Part shown: one piece after another, positions 8,885 through 16,616 of the stretch
How positions within the stretch are numbered: position 1 is the first letter of the stretch
How the letters are laid out: the number at the start of each line of letters is the position of its first letter
Translations under genes and position numbers: made by a program
Origin: Phycisphaeraceae bacterium
GTDB lineage: Bacteria > Planctomycetota > Phycisphaerae > Phycisphaerales > UBA1924
Assembly: GCA_019636495.1 (NCBI GenBank)
Contig: JAHBXL010000012.1
Coordinates: forward strand, 62,001 to 126,000
Reading direction: 5' to 3'
DNA length: 64,000 nucleotides
Notes under the pieces: model-generated
The model's input: only the letters and a program-made list of their open reading frames with translations
The model's database searches: none
Told to the model about the DNA's origin: nothing

Positions 8885-9036
8885 ATGAGTGCGCCGTGAA
8901 GGAACGCGAGGAAGTGTGCGGGGAATCCGGGGTTCGGGTCGATCAACGTCGCCCCGGTCCCGGGCCGAGAGCCGGTCCAAGACCGATTCGGCTTGTCGGG
9001 GCGGCCAGCCCCCAGGAACGTGCAGAAGTGGTGAAC

Positions 9037-10203
9037 ATGTCTACTCCCAGCCCCCTCGAGCAGCACCGTCGGAAAACCCGCGTGCAGTTCTCGTCCGCGC
9101 CGGTGGAGGCTGGCACTCGCGGCGTTGCCGCGCGCGGCGTGAAGCGCGCGCTGAGCAAGGAGGATGAGAAACTCCTTGCCACGCTGCTGAACCCCGGCAA
9201 TCCCCAGGACTACATCGACTCACCCGCGTTCGTCGAGAAGAACGCGGAAGAGGCGATCTACGCGCTGGGGGGCGAAATCAAGAAGCCTGACACGTCCTGG
9301 TATCACCCGGTGATGGACGACCTGTCCCCCGGGCGGAGCCGGACCGTCAAGAGCAGCGAGCAGGTCATCTTGACCGGCGCGCAGGAGAAGATCCTTTTCC
9401 ACCAGTTCAACTACGCGCGGTTCCGGGTCGCCCGGCTGCAGGAGTCGATCTGGGAGAGTGAATCCCGCAAGCCCACGCCCGAGCAGGCGCAGGAGATCCT
9501 GCGCTGGTATCGCCGGTCCGAGATGGTGCGCGAGCAGATCGCCGAGACCAACCTCGCGCTGGTGCTGGCGATGGCCAAGCGCACCCGCATGAGCGAGGTT
9601 GACTTTGCCGACCTCGTTTCCGAGGGCAACATGGCGCTGCTCCGCGCGGTCGACAAGTTCGATGCCGGTCGCGGCTACAAGTTCTCGACCTACGCCTGCC
9701 GCGCGATCCTCAAGGCCTTCAGCCGTCAGGGCATGAAACTCTCGAAGTATCGCCAGCGGTTCCCGACCGACTTCGATCCCAAACTCGAGCGGAGCAACTA
9801 CCTCGAGACCAAGCGGGCGGACTTCGAGCGCGATGCCGCCGAGGAAGTGAAGCGGATCGTGCTCGAGAACCGGGCCGACCTGACGCAGGTCGAGCGCACG
9901 GTGATCGAGCACCGGTTCGGCCTCGAATCGGGCAACGAAGAGAAGCCCATGACCCTCGAGCAGGTCGGGCAGATCATCGGCGTGACGAAGGAGCGCGTGC
10001 GGCAGATCCAGAACAAGGCCATGGAGAAGATCCGCCTTGAACTGGAGGCCAAGTTCCTCGGCACGCGTCAGGCCGAAGAGGCCGCCGCGGAAGGGGCCGA
10101 CCCCAACGCTCCGGCTGCGCAGGCCCAGCCCGCGGCGCAGGGCGCGGGCGCTCAGCAGCGTCCGCCCGAAGAGGACTTCGAGCAGTTGGTTGCGCTGAAC
10201 TGA
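9037..10203 (+). CDS. RNA polymerase sigma-70 family factor
   Basis: A 388-residue sigma factor directing RNA polymerase to promoters. Region 2 is clear: NLALVLAMAKRTRMSEVDFADL, then EGNMALLRAVDKFDAGRGYKFSTYACRAI (core binding and -10 recognition). Region 4 is clear near residues 285-345 (TVIEHRFGL, MTLEQVGQIIGVTKERVRQI), giving the -35-binding helix-turn-helix. Region 3 between them is short and poorly conserved, and region 1.1 is absent, so this is an alternative rather than a textbook primary factor. The C-terminal 45 residues are an Ala/Gln/Pro-rich tail. The ATG at 9037 is preferred over upstream in-frame starts because those residues look like untranslated leader. A very long structured leader precedes it and a strong terminator follows. 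Confidence 0.93.
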   Translation: MSTPSPLEQHRRKTRVQFSSAPVEAGTRGVAARGVKRALSKEDEKLLATLLNPGNPQDYIDSPAFVEKNAEEAIYALGGEIKKPDTSWYHPVMDDLSPGRSRTVKSSEQVILTGAQEKILFHQFNYARFRVARLQESIWESESRKPTPEQAQEILRWYRRSEMVREQIAETNLALVLAMAKRTRMSEVDFADLVSEGNMALLRAVDKFDAGRGYKFSTYACRAILKAFSRQGMKLSKYRQRFPTDFDPKLERSNYLETKRADFERDAAEEVKRIVLENRADLTQVERTVIEHRFGLESGNEEKPMTLEQVGQIIGVTKERVRQIQNKAMEKIRLELEAKFLGTRQAEEAAAEGADPNAPAAQAQPAAQGAGAQQRPPEEDFEQLVALN

Positions 10204-10231
10204 GACTGCCGAAGAGTCTGGTAGTTCACAG

Positions 10232-10259
10232 GGGCCCGGCACATGCCGGGTCCTTTTTT
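10232..10259 (+). terminator. Intrinsic terminator of the sigma factor gene
   Basis: A ten-base-pair GC-rich stem (10232-10241 pairing with 10244-10253, one G-T pair) with a minimal loop is followed by six T residues at 10254-10259. It lies 28 bases after the stop codon. Confidence 0.85.
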
Positions 10260-10323
10260 CGTTCTGTGTGGTGGGGTTCTCAACCCGGGCCTTCGCTGCG
10301 CTCAGACCCGGCGTCGGGAAGAA

Positions 10324-10342
10324 CACGGGCGGGACGCCCGTG
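10324..10342. repeat. REP-like palindrome
   Basis: CACGGGCG-GGA-CGCCCGTG, an eight-base perfect stem with a three-base loop. Twenty-four bases here, read on the other strand, are identical to the unit at 43399-43422. It sits just past the stop of the cytosine deaminase gene. Confidence 0.7.
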
Positions 10343-10347
10343 CCACG

Positions 10348-10809
10348 TCAATCGGGCGGCACGCCGATATCTTCGTTCCACAGATCGGGCGAGCGGTCGA
10401 TGAATCGCCGCATGAGATCGACACACCGCGGGTCATCGAGCACCACCACCTCGACGCCCTCATCTTCGAGCCAGTCCTCGCGCCCCTGGAACGTCTCGTT
10501 CTCGCCGATCACCACGCGCCGGATGCGGTGCAGCACCGCCGTCCCCGTGCACATCGCGCACGGGCTGAGCGTGCTGGCAAGCGTCAGCGTGTGCCAGTCG
10601 CGGCGTCTTCCCGCGTTGCGGATGCACACCGTCTCGGCGTGGGCCGTCGGGTCGCCGGTCTGCACGCGCAGGTTGTGGCCGAGGGCGACAATCACGCCGC
10701 GGTCGTTGACGAGCGCCGAGCCGATGGGGATCCCGCCCTCGGACTGGCTCTTGAGCGCCTGCTCGTACGCGGCTTCAAGGGCGAGTTGATCGATGTCTTC
10801 ACGTGTCAT
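10348..10809 (-). CDS. Cytosine deaminase-like nucleoside deaminase (fungal FCY1 type)
   Basis: A 153-residue zinc hydrolase of the cytidine/cytosine deaminase fold. The zinc site is complete: AHAE (His and catalytic Glu) and SPCAMC (two Cys). The wider pattern, GGIPIGSALVND, GHNLRVQTGD, RRVVIGEN, EVVVLDDPRC and a C-terminal PDLWNEDIG, follows yeast cytosine deaminase closely rather than the tRNA adenosine deaminase TadA. The likely reaction is cytosine to uracil (pyrimidine salvage). The frame can be extended to a TTG at 10815, but the ATG at 10809 is the simplest start. It is convergent with the sigma factor and co-directional with the AlkD-like gene. Confidence 0.85.
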   Translation of the reverse strand: MTREDIDQLALEAAYEQALKSQSEGGIPIGSALVNDRGVIVALGHNLRVQTGDPTAHAETVCIRNAGRRRDWHTLTLASTLSPCAMCTGTAVLHRIRRVVIGENETFQGREDWLEDEGVEVVVLDDPRCVDLMRRFIDRSPDLWNEDIGVPPD

Positions 10810-10862
10810 GATCAAACTCGGGTGCAGGGTTGATCAGCGGGCAGCGGCGCGATGGCCCCGCC

Positions 10863-11684
10863 TTACCTGGCCGCGGCGGTCTTTCGTCGCGCGGCGGGCT
10901 TTGCGGCCTTGGCCGTCGAGCCCTTGCCGTTGCTCGCGCCGGCCTTGGTTGCCTCTTTGCGGGCGGCGGCGCCGGCTTTGGTCGCCGGCTTGCCCGCGGC
11001 TTTGCCCGCGGCACCCGTCTTGCCCTTGCGGATGGCGTCGGCCGCATCGGGCGTTGCGCCGCCCGTCTTGCCGTGGTCGACCTCGACTTTGCCGATCTTC
11101 TCCGCCGCGACCAGCGCGCGCTCGCGCAGCGCGCCGAGGCCGTTGCCGATGCGGATGAGGGCGTGGTTCATTGCGTGGCGGGTGCGGTTCTTGGCGGTCT
11201 GGATGCCGCGCTCGATGCGGTCCAGCGCGGCCATGGCGTCGCGCTCGGCCAGTTTGCCCATGTCGCTGATCAGACCGAGCATGTTCCAGCCCAGCGTGCT
11301 GATCCACTCGTCGGGTGAATCGGACCAGCGCTTGGCATCGGCGACCTTCACGCCCGCGCCGATCGCCGCGGCCTTGGCCGCGATCTCCGCAACCGCCTCG
11401 GTGATGACATGGTTGTCCGCCTCGCGTGCCCAGCGGTCGACGGTCGCGGCGTTGATCTGCACGGGGTCGGCGATGCGCGTGGCGAGCACGCGAGCATCGT
11501 GGTTGCCGGTCTTCCAGAGTTCGAGCGCCAGCGCGTGGTCCTTGCCGATCTTCTTGGCCAGGGCGTTGAGGTTCGCCGCGCTGAGGCCGAAGGTCTTGCC
11601 CTTCACGCCGTGCCGCGCCAGATCCTTGCGGATTCCTGCATCGCCGCGCCTTTCGAGTTCCTTGAGTGCCGTCGCGAGGTCCAC
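10863..11684 (-). CDS. DNA alkylation repair protein (AlkD-like HEAT protein) with basic tail
   Basis: A 273-residue protein whose first 210 residues match AlkD-type glycosylases: MDLATALKELERRGD..., then HGVKGKTFGLSAANLNALAKKIGKDHALALELWKTGNHDARVLAT and DRWAREADNH. Enzymes of this family remove bulky or cationic alkylated bases using HEAT repeats. The last 60 residues are an Ala/Lys/Gly low-complexity tail (GKAAGKPATKAGAAARK) like histone H1-type bacterial tails, probably giving nonspecific DNA contact. The start is the GTG at 11684 because AAGGAG lies eight bases before it; a longer frame to 11813 has no such support. Confidence 0.82.
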   Translation of the reverse strand: MDLATALKELERRGDAGIRKDLARHGVKGKTFGLSAANLNALAKKIGKDHALALELWKTGNHDARVLATRIADPVQINAATVDRWAREADNHVITEAVAEIAAKAAAIGAGVKVADAKRWSDSPDEWISTLGWNMLGLISDMGKLAERDAMAALDRIERGIQTAKNRTRHAMNHALIRIGNGLGALRERALVAAEKIGKVEVDHGKTGGATPDAADAIRKGKTGAAGKAAGKPATKAGAAARKEATKAGASNGKGSTAKAAKPAARRKTAAAR

Positions 11685-11831
11685 GGTCGCGGCTCCTTTC
11701 CTAGCAGTGAGACGAACGAGGCAGCAGCGCGCTGGCGAACGCAGCGCATCGATACGCACGATACCACCGGCGGCGGGGCGCGCCGCGGCAGAAACCGACC
11801 GGGACGCTTGCACGAACCCGGCCCCATAGTG

Positions 11832-11837
11832 TATTCT
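11832..11837 (+). promoter_or_regulatory. -10-like box close to dprA start
   Basis: TATTCT ends eight bases before the dprA ATG. No Shine-Dalgarno is present, so a leaderless or near-leaderless transcript is possible. Confidence 0.3.
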
Positions 11838-11845
11838 CCAAACAG

Positions 11846-13078
11846 ATGCCGCACGATCCGGGCCTGTTTTCCATCCTCCGACTCACCATGACGCCGGGCC
11901 TGGGGCCCGTGCTCATCCGTCGCGCAATCGAGGAGTTCGGATCGCCCGAGGCCGTGCTCGCGGCCAACGAATCGGGCCTCAAACGTATCAAGGGCATCGG
12001 CATTGAGAAGGCTCGCACCATCGCCGCGGGCCTGCGTGAGAGCGAACGGGCCGCCGAGGACGAACTGGGCGAGGCCGAACGCTCCGGCACGATGCTGCTG
12101 GCGATCAACAGCAACGACTATCCGCCGCTGCTGCGACAAATCCCCGATCCGCCGCCCATCCTCTATGTTCGAGGTCGGCTCGCGCCCGGCGATCTCGACC
12201 GCTACCCGGTGGCGATCGTGGGCTCGCGCTCGTGCACGCATTACGGCATCGAGCAGGCCGAGCGCTTCGCGGGCGCGCTCGCCGCGGCGGGGTTGACAGT
12301 GGTTTCGGGCGGGGCCCGCGGGATCGACACCGCCGCGCACCGCGCTGCGCTGCGGATGAAGGGGCGCACCATCGCCGTGCTGGGCTGCGGGCTGAGCCAC
12401 ATCTATCCCCCTGACAACCGCGAGTTGTTCGAGCAGATTGTGGAGGGCGGCGGCGGAGCGGTGGTGGGCGAGTTGCCGATGCGCACGGTGCCGGATGCGA
12501 CCAACTTCCCAGCGCGCAACCGCATCATCAGCGGTCTGTCGCTGGGCGTGCTGGTGATCGAGGCGGGCCGTGGCTCGGGCGCGCTCATCACGGCGCGGGC
12601 CGCGGTGGAGGACCAGGGGCGGGAGGTGTTTGCCGTGCCGGGACGCGTGGACTCGGCCGCGAGCATGGGCTGCCTCGACCTGCTCCGCGCCGGCGGCGCG
12701 GAACTGGTGATGAACCCCGATGATGTGATTCAGTCGCTGGAGACTCCCGCGCGGCACTTGTACCAGGGGACGCACGAGTCGCGGTATGCAACCGGCGCGG
12801 GTTTGTTTGAGGTGGCCCGGCACTCCGTGCCGGGCGGGGCGAACCCCGCCCAGAGGGAGGGGCAAGGGGAGGGCGAGGTCGAGCGGGCGATTGAAGTTGA
12901 TGCGAATCTGACAGAGACACAGCGTGCGATTCTCGCCGCGCTGGAGTCGGCGAAGACGTTTGATGAACTGGTGCGCGACACGCAGATTCCCGCCGCGGCG
13001 TTGCGGACGGATATCTCGCTGCTGGAGATCAAACGCCGGGTGAAACGGGAAGGCTCGCGGGTGGTGAGGGCGAGGTGA
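11846..13078 (+). CDS. dprA: DNA processing protein DprA, with repeat-derived insertion
   Basis: Loads RecA on incoming single-stranded DNA during natural transformation. The 410-residue protein has the expected order: an N-terminal helix-hairpin-helix region (LTMTPGLGPVLIRRAIEEFG, GIGIEKARTIAAGL), the Rossmann-like DprA core (VAIVGSRSCTHYG, SGGARGIDTAAHRAAL, AVLGCGLSHIYPPDN, ARNRIISGLSLGVLVIEA, VFAVPGRVDS), and a C-terminal winged-helix (ILAALESAKTFDELVRDTQI). Between core and winged helix, residues about 321-345 are encoded by a REP-like palindrome and a GC-rich stretch, not expected in the family. The insertion keeps the frame and lies in a linker. No other competence gene is nearby. Confidence 0.93.
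   Translation: MPHDPGLFSILRLTMTPGLGPVLIRRAIEEFGSPEAVLAANESGLKRIKGIGIEKARTIAAGLRESERAAEDELGEAERSGTMLLAINSNDYPPLLRQIPDPPPILYVRGRLAPGDLDRYPVAIVGSRSCTHYGIEQAERFAGALAAAGLTVVSGGARGIDTAAHRAALRMKGRTIAVLGCGLSHIYPPDNRELFEQIVEGGGGAVVGELPMRTVPDATNFPARNRIISGLSLGVLVIEAGRGSGALITARAAVEDQGREVFAVPGRVDSAASMGCLDLLRAGGAELVMNPDDVIQSLETPARHLYQGTHESRYATGAGLFEVARHSVPGGANPAQREGQGEGEVERAIEVDANLTETQRAILAALESAKTFDELVRDTQIPAAALRTDISLLEIKRRVKREGSRVVRAR
12807..12836. repeat. REP-like palindrome unit inside dprA (30 bases shared with 47878-47907)
   Basis: The core is GCCCGGCAC-TCC-GTGCCGGGC at 12815-12835, a nine-base stem with a TCC loop. The 30 bases 12807-12836 are identical to 47878-47907 inside an unrelated aldehyde dehydrogenase gene, in the same orientation. 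Confidence 0.85.
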
Positions 13079-13490
13079 GGGCCGCCCGCCCATTTCATGG
13101 GCGCGGGTGGGCGATGAGCGACTGACCGTACCAGCAGGTCGCCGCTGGCAACCAACGGTCGCCCGCGAGCGGGCGGAAGAGGTGGGGCAGGGAACAGAGG
13201 TGGGAGGTGGGTTGAGCGCGATGAGTGGCGAGGCCAGATGCCGGGCTCGGGGCGCGCCCGGCAGATGCCCACCCAAGCACACCGACCGCTCCGAGCCGCG
13301 GTCGGTGGCACGGAGGGTCAGTGGCACGGTGGACGGCGGCACGGCGGGGTTGTGCCGCGCAGGGTTTTCTGCAACACTGTACCCTTTCCGGCCTTCGACT
13401 CGATATCGCCTCAGACCTCCACGATCCTCCCCTCCTTTCGCGGGCTCGCGGCGGACAGGAAGACACGTGGCAGGACACGGAGACCGCGAG
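13079..13490. other. Gene-free stretch with imperfect palindromes and short direct repeats
   Basis: About 410 bases without a convincing gene. Inverted repeats include GCCGGGC (13240-13246) against GCCCGGC (13256-13262), flanked by CAGATGCC direct repeats, and CGACCG/CGGTCG near 13286-13308. GTGGCACGG or GCGGCACGG recurs three times between about 13300 and 13350. A GGAGA stretch at 13480-13484 serves the next gene. No promoter is clear. Confidence 0.45.
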
Positions 13491-15815
13491 ATGTCCAGCG
13501 CCCCACCATCTGCCGATCGTCCCCGGCGCGCAACCAGCACCGGCGCCTATCGCGAAGCGACGCTGAGCGCCGTCATGTTCGGCGTGCTGTTCGGCGCGAT
13601 CATGAACGCCGCGATCACGTACGCAGGGTTGAAGATCGGCTTCACCATCGGCGGCAGCGCGATCGCCGCGGTGCTGGGGTTCGGCGTGCTTCGGGGCATC
13701 CTGCTCCGCGGCTCGATTCTCGAGACGAACATCGGGCAGACGATCGCGAGCGCGGTGAACACGACCAACGCCGGCGTGATCTTCACCGTGCCGGTCCTGC
13801 TCCTGCTGGCGCACTCGGGCAAGATCGAGGGGTTCGAACTCTCGTTTGCCAGCCGCGACTTCTGGATGATCACGCTTGCGTGCGTCGCCGGCGCGCTGCT
13901 GGGGTGCGTGTTCATCGTCCCGCTTCGCAAGCAGATGCTCGACATCGACCGGCTGCGCTTCCCCAGCGCGGTGGCCGTCGCGGCGATTCTCAAGTCTCCC
14001 GGCGCCGGCGCGGCCAAGTCCGTCGTGCTCGCCATCGGCATCCTGGTGTCGATCATCATCTACCTGCCCGCGGGCCTGCCCGCCATCCGCAACCCGGCGA
14101 GGCTCGATCAACTCGACTCGCTCCTGGCCCGCGAGCGCATCTCGGCCAAGGAAGCCGAACTGACGCGTGAACTCGCCGGGTGGATCGATGCCAAAGCCGC
14201 GCCGGAGGCAGTCGTGCAGCGGGGCGAGGTGATCCTTGCCCTGCGCAAGTTGCGTGAGCAACTGGAGTCTGATCCGGACAACCTCTCGATGCAGACGGCC
14301 GTGCACACACGCGAGGCGCAACTCAAGGAACTCGCGGGCCCCGATGCCGCGGGCAGGTACAGCGCGCAGGCGTGCATCGCCGCATTCGAGGCCAGCACGG
14401 GAAAGAGCGAATGGGACGCGCTCCGCGCGCTGGAGTGCGGCTGGGCCGGCGCGCCGCTGTGGGGATATCAGGACCTGGGCATTCGCCTGCGCTCGCGCAA
14501 GGGCCCCGACGGCAACGAGCCCATCGCCACCGACCGCGACGGCGACAAGCGGCCCGATCTGGTGGTGACCGATGAGAAGATCGACGTAGGCCGCATCATC
14601 GGTCTGCCCGACCAGATGGCGTTCGTGTTCGCGATCGCGCCGTTCGCGCTTGGCGCGGGATACCTCACGGGCCGCGCGGGGCTGATGGTTCTCGCGGGCG
14701 GCATCCTTGCATACTTCGTGCTCAACCCGCTGGCCTTCAGGCTCGGCTATGTGCCCGAGACCATCCGCGCCGACCAGGTGGCCAACTACGCGCTGGGCGC
14801 GTTCAACCGCCCGCTGGGGATCGGCCTGCTTCTGGGCGGCGCGATGATGGGCGTGCTCGCCTCGCTCCCGGCCATCCGCGAGGCGATCAAGAGCATCATC
14901 ACGGCGGGCAAGACCGGCTCGGCCGCGCCCGGCGGCGCGCAGGCCGCACGCGGGCACCGCGACGAACTCAACTTCCGCACGCTGCTGATCGTGGGCGGCG
15001 TGGCGATGGTGCTCCTGCTCATCGCGGCGGAGTTCTCGGGCCAGGGCGGTGCGGGCCAGATGACCGGCTGGCTCAGCGGCCTGCCGGTGTGGCTGGCGCG
15101 CGCGTTGATCGTGCTGATCGCCGCGGCGTGGATCTGGTTCGCCGGAATCATCATCGCGCAGTGCACGGGCATGACGGACTGGTCGCCGATCTCGGGCATG
15201 TCGCTGCTGACGGTGGTGCTGGTGATGATGCTCTCGGGCAAGGACGACGTCGTTTCGGCGGTGATGCTCGGCGCCGCGCTGTGCGTGGCGATCTCGTGCG
15301 CCGCGGACATGATGGCGGACCTCAAGACCGGCTATATCGTCGGCGGCATCCCGCGGCGGCAGCAGGCGCTGGAGATCGCGACGGCCGCGCTCGGGCCGGT
15401 GATCACCATGGCGACGCTCGTGCTGATCGCGGGCGTGAACATGAAGCAGTACGGCGCGCCCATCGGGCCCGACACGCCCACCGCCGCGCCGCAGGCGCAG
15501 GCTCTCGAGGTGGTGATCGAGGGCGTGAAGGGCGGGGAGTTGCCGTACACGCTCTACGGCCTTGGCGCTGCGCTGGGCGCGCTGCTGGGCATGGGCGCGT
15601 TCGCCGGGCTGGGCGTGCTCGTCGGCCTTTCGATGTATCTGCCGTTCTTCTACATCCTGACGTACGGCGTCGGGTGCGTGGCCAACATCGTGATCGGCAG
15701 GATCAAGGGCCGCGCGTGGGCCGAGGAATGGGGCGTGCCGTTCTGCGCGGGCCTCATCGTGGGCGAGGCGATCCTCGCGCTGCTGATCAACGCCATCGTG
15801 CTGCTGAGAGGGTGA
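13491..15815 (+). CDS. OPT-family (oligopeptide/metal-chelate) transporter with soluble insert
   Basis: A 774-residue polytopic inner-membrane protein of the OPT superfamily, which imports oligopeptides or metal-siderophore complexes by proton coupling. About fourteen hydrophobic spans are visible; family-type segments include YAGLKIGFTIGGSAIAAVLG, LRFPSAVAVAAILKSPG, GAGYLTGRAGLMVLAGG and AADMMADLKTGYIVGG. Residues about 204-370 form an extra hydrophilic domain, Ala/Glu/Leu-rich and helical at first, ending in DRDGDKRPD (about residue 347), an EF-hand-like or thrombospondin-like calcium loop. Such an insert is not standard in OPT proteins. The ATG at 13491 follows GGAGA at good spacing. The next gene starts three bases later and is probably co-translated. 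Confidence 0.85.
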   Translation: MSSAPPSADRPRRATSTGAYREATLSAVMFGVLFGAIMNAAITYAGLKIGFTIGGSAIAAVLGFGVLRGILLRGSILETNIGQTIASAVNTTNAGVIFTVPVLLLLAHSGKIEGFELSFASRDFWMITLACVAGALLGCVFIVPLRKQMLDIDRLRFPSAVAVAAILKSPGAGAAKSVVLAIGILVSIIIYLPAGLPAIRNPARLDQLDSLLARERISAKEAELTRELAGWIDAKAAPEAVVQRGEVILALRKLREQLESDPDNLSMQTAVHTREAQLKELAGPDAAGRYSAQACIAAFEASTGKSEWDALRALECGWAGAPLWGYQDLGIRLRSRKGPDGNEPIATDRDGDKRPDLVVTDEKIDVGRIIGLPDQMAFVFAIAPFALGAGYLTGRAGLMVLAGGILAYFVLNPLAFRLGYVPETIRADQVANYALGAFNRPLGIGLLLGGAMMGVLASLPAIREAIKSIITAGKTGSAAPGGAQAARGHRDELNFRTLLIVGGVAMVLLLIAAEFSGQGGAGQMTGWLSGLPVWLARALIVLIAAAWIWFAGIIIAQCTGMTDWSPISGMSLLTVVLVMMLSGKDDVVSAVMLGAALCVAISCAADMMADLKTGYIVGGIPRRQQALEIATAALGPVITMATLVLIAGVNMKQYGAPIGPDTPTAAPQAQALEVVIEGVKGGELPYTLYGLGAALGALLGMGAFAGLGVLVGLSMYLPFFYILTYGVGCVANIVIGRIKGRAWAEEWGVPFCAGLIVGEAILALLINAIVLLRG

Positions 15816-15818
15816 TGC

Positions 15819-16595
15819 ATGAAACTGGTTGCTTTCCTGATCATCGCGGTCTCGATGTGCGTGGGCGTGGTCGGCGCGCTGACGGCCTATGTCCCGCCGC
15901 TGTCGCTTTCAGATTCATCGCTCGAGAACCTGACGCTCAACGCGCCCGCGGGCAACACATCGAGCGACCCGCGCAAGCCCGCCCCCATCGCCACCCGGGG
16001 CGCGGTGCTGACGCCCGAACTGCTGGCAACGCTGCGCGCTGCGAACGTGCAGCGCGTCAAGGTCAAGGAGTTCTCGCTGGCCCGCTGGCCCGAGTGGTGG
16101 CTCTTCGTGCTCGGGTGCCTCGGCCTGGGCGGCGGCGCGATGCTGGTGCGGTCGATGCGGCGGAAGGCGGTTGCCGCGAGCATTGGTGCGCGCGGTGGTG
16201 GCATGGGTGGAGGCGTCATGCCCGAACGCGCTGCCGGTCCTGCGGCGTCCGCGACGCTGTCGCCGGCGCAACTCATCGACGCGATGCGGGCTGACCTCGA
16301 AGCGCTCCGCGGCAAGTTGCGGGCCACACCCGCGCAGCGCGATCGGCTCGCGGCGATCGTCGCCGACCTCGGCCACATGCAGCAGACGCACATCGCCGCG
16401 TTTCTGAATGCGCGGCCAGAGATCACCGCGCGGCTCGGCCTGGGCGGCTATGCGCGGTTGATGGATGTATTCTCCGCGGCGGAGCGGGCGATCAACCGTG
16501 CGTGGTCCGCCGCGGCGGATGACGTGGAGAACGAGGCGATGGAGTGTCTCGACCGCGCGGCGGAGTTGCTGGAGGAGGCGAAGGGGAGGGTGTGA
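15819..16595 (+). CDS. Two-span membrane protein partnered with the OPT transporter, unknown
   Basis: A 258-residue protein starting three bases after the OPT gene. The first span is at the very N-terminus (MKLVAFLIIAVSMCVGVVGA), then about 70 periplasmic residues including DPRKPAPIATRGAVLTPELL, a second span (WWLFVLGCLGLGGGAML), and a cytoplasmic region with a Gly-rich linker and long amphipathic helices, ending in ERAINRAWSAAADDVENEA and a coiled-coil-like tail. No family is recognised. Tight spacing suggests it assists or regulates the transporter. Confidence 0.75.
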   Translation: MKLVAFLIIAVSMCVGVVGALTAYVPPLSLSDSSLENLTLNAPAGNTSSDPRKPAPIATRGAVLTPELLATLRAANVQRVKVKEFSLARWPEWWLFVLGCLGLGGGAMLVRSMRRKAVAASIGARGGGMGGGVMPERAAGPAASATLSPAQLIDAMRADLEALRGKLRATPAQRDRLAAIVADLGHMQQTHIAAFLNARPEITARLGLGGYARLMDVFSAAERAINRAWSAAADDVENEAMECLDRAAELLEEAKGRV

Positions 16596-16604
16596 GCGGC
16601 CGGG

Positions 16605-16610
16605 TACATT
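16605..16610 (+). promoter_or_regulatory. -10-like box for a leaderless transcript
   Basis: TACATT ends six bases before the ATG at 16617. A purine-rich run lies further upstream inside the preceding gene, but no well-placed Shine-Dalgarno is seen. Confidence 0.45.
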
Positions 16611-16616
16611 GCCGTG

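Larger units (their letters stand above)
8292..9036. other. Long gene-free stretch rich in hairpins, upstream of sigma factor
   Basis: About 745 bases with no convincing protein gene on either strand. A promoter-like pair at 8376-8404 would begin a transcript running toward the sigma factor. Perfect or near-perfect inverted repeats lie at 8584-8603 (ATCCCC/GGGGTA type), 8653-8664 (ACCCACGTGGGT), 8722-8737 (TCGGC/GCCGA, then GGGTTTTT), 8765-8782 (TTGGC/GCCAA), 8802-8816 and 8864-8884. The composition is visibly less GC-rich than flanking genes. It could be a structured 5' leader of the sigma gene, one or more small RNAs, or both. Confidence 0.5.
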
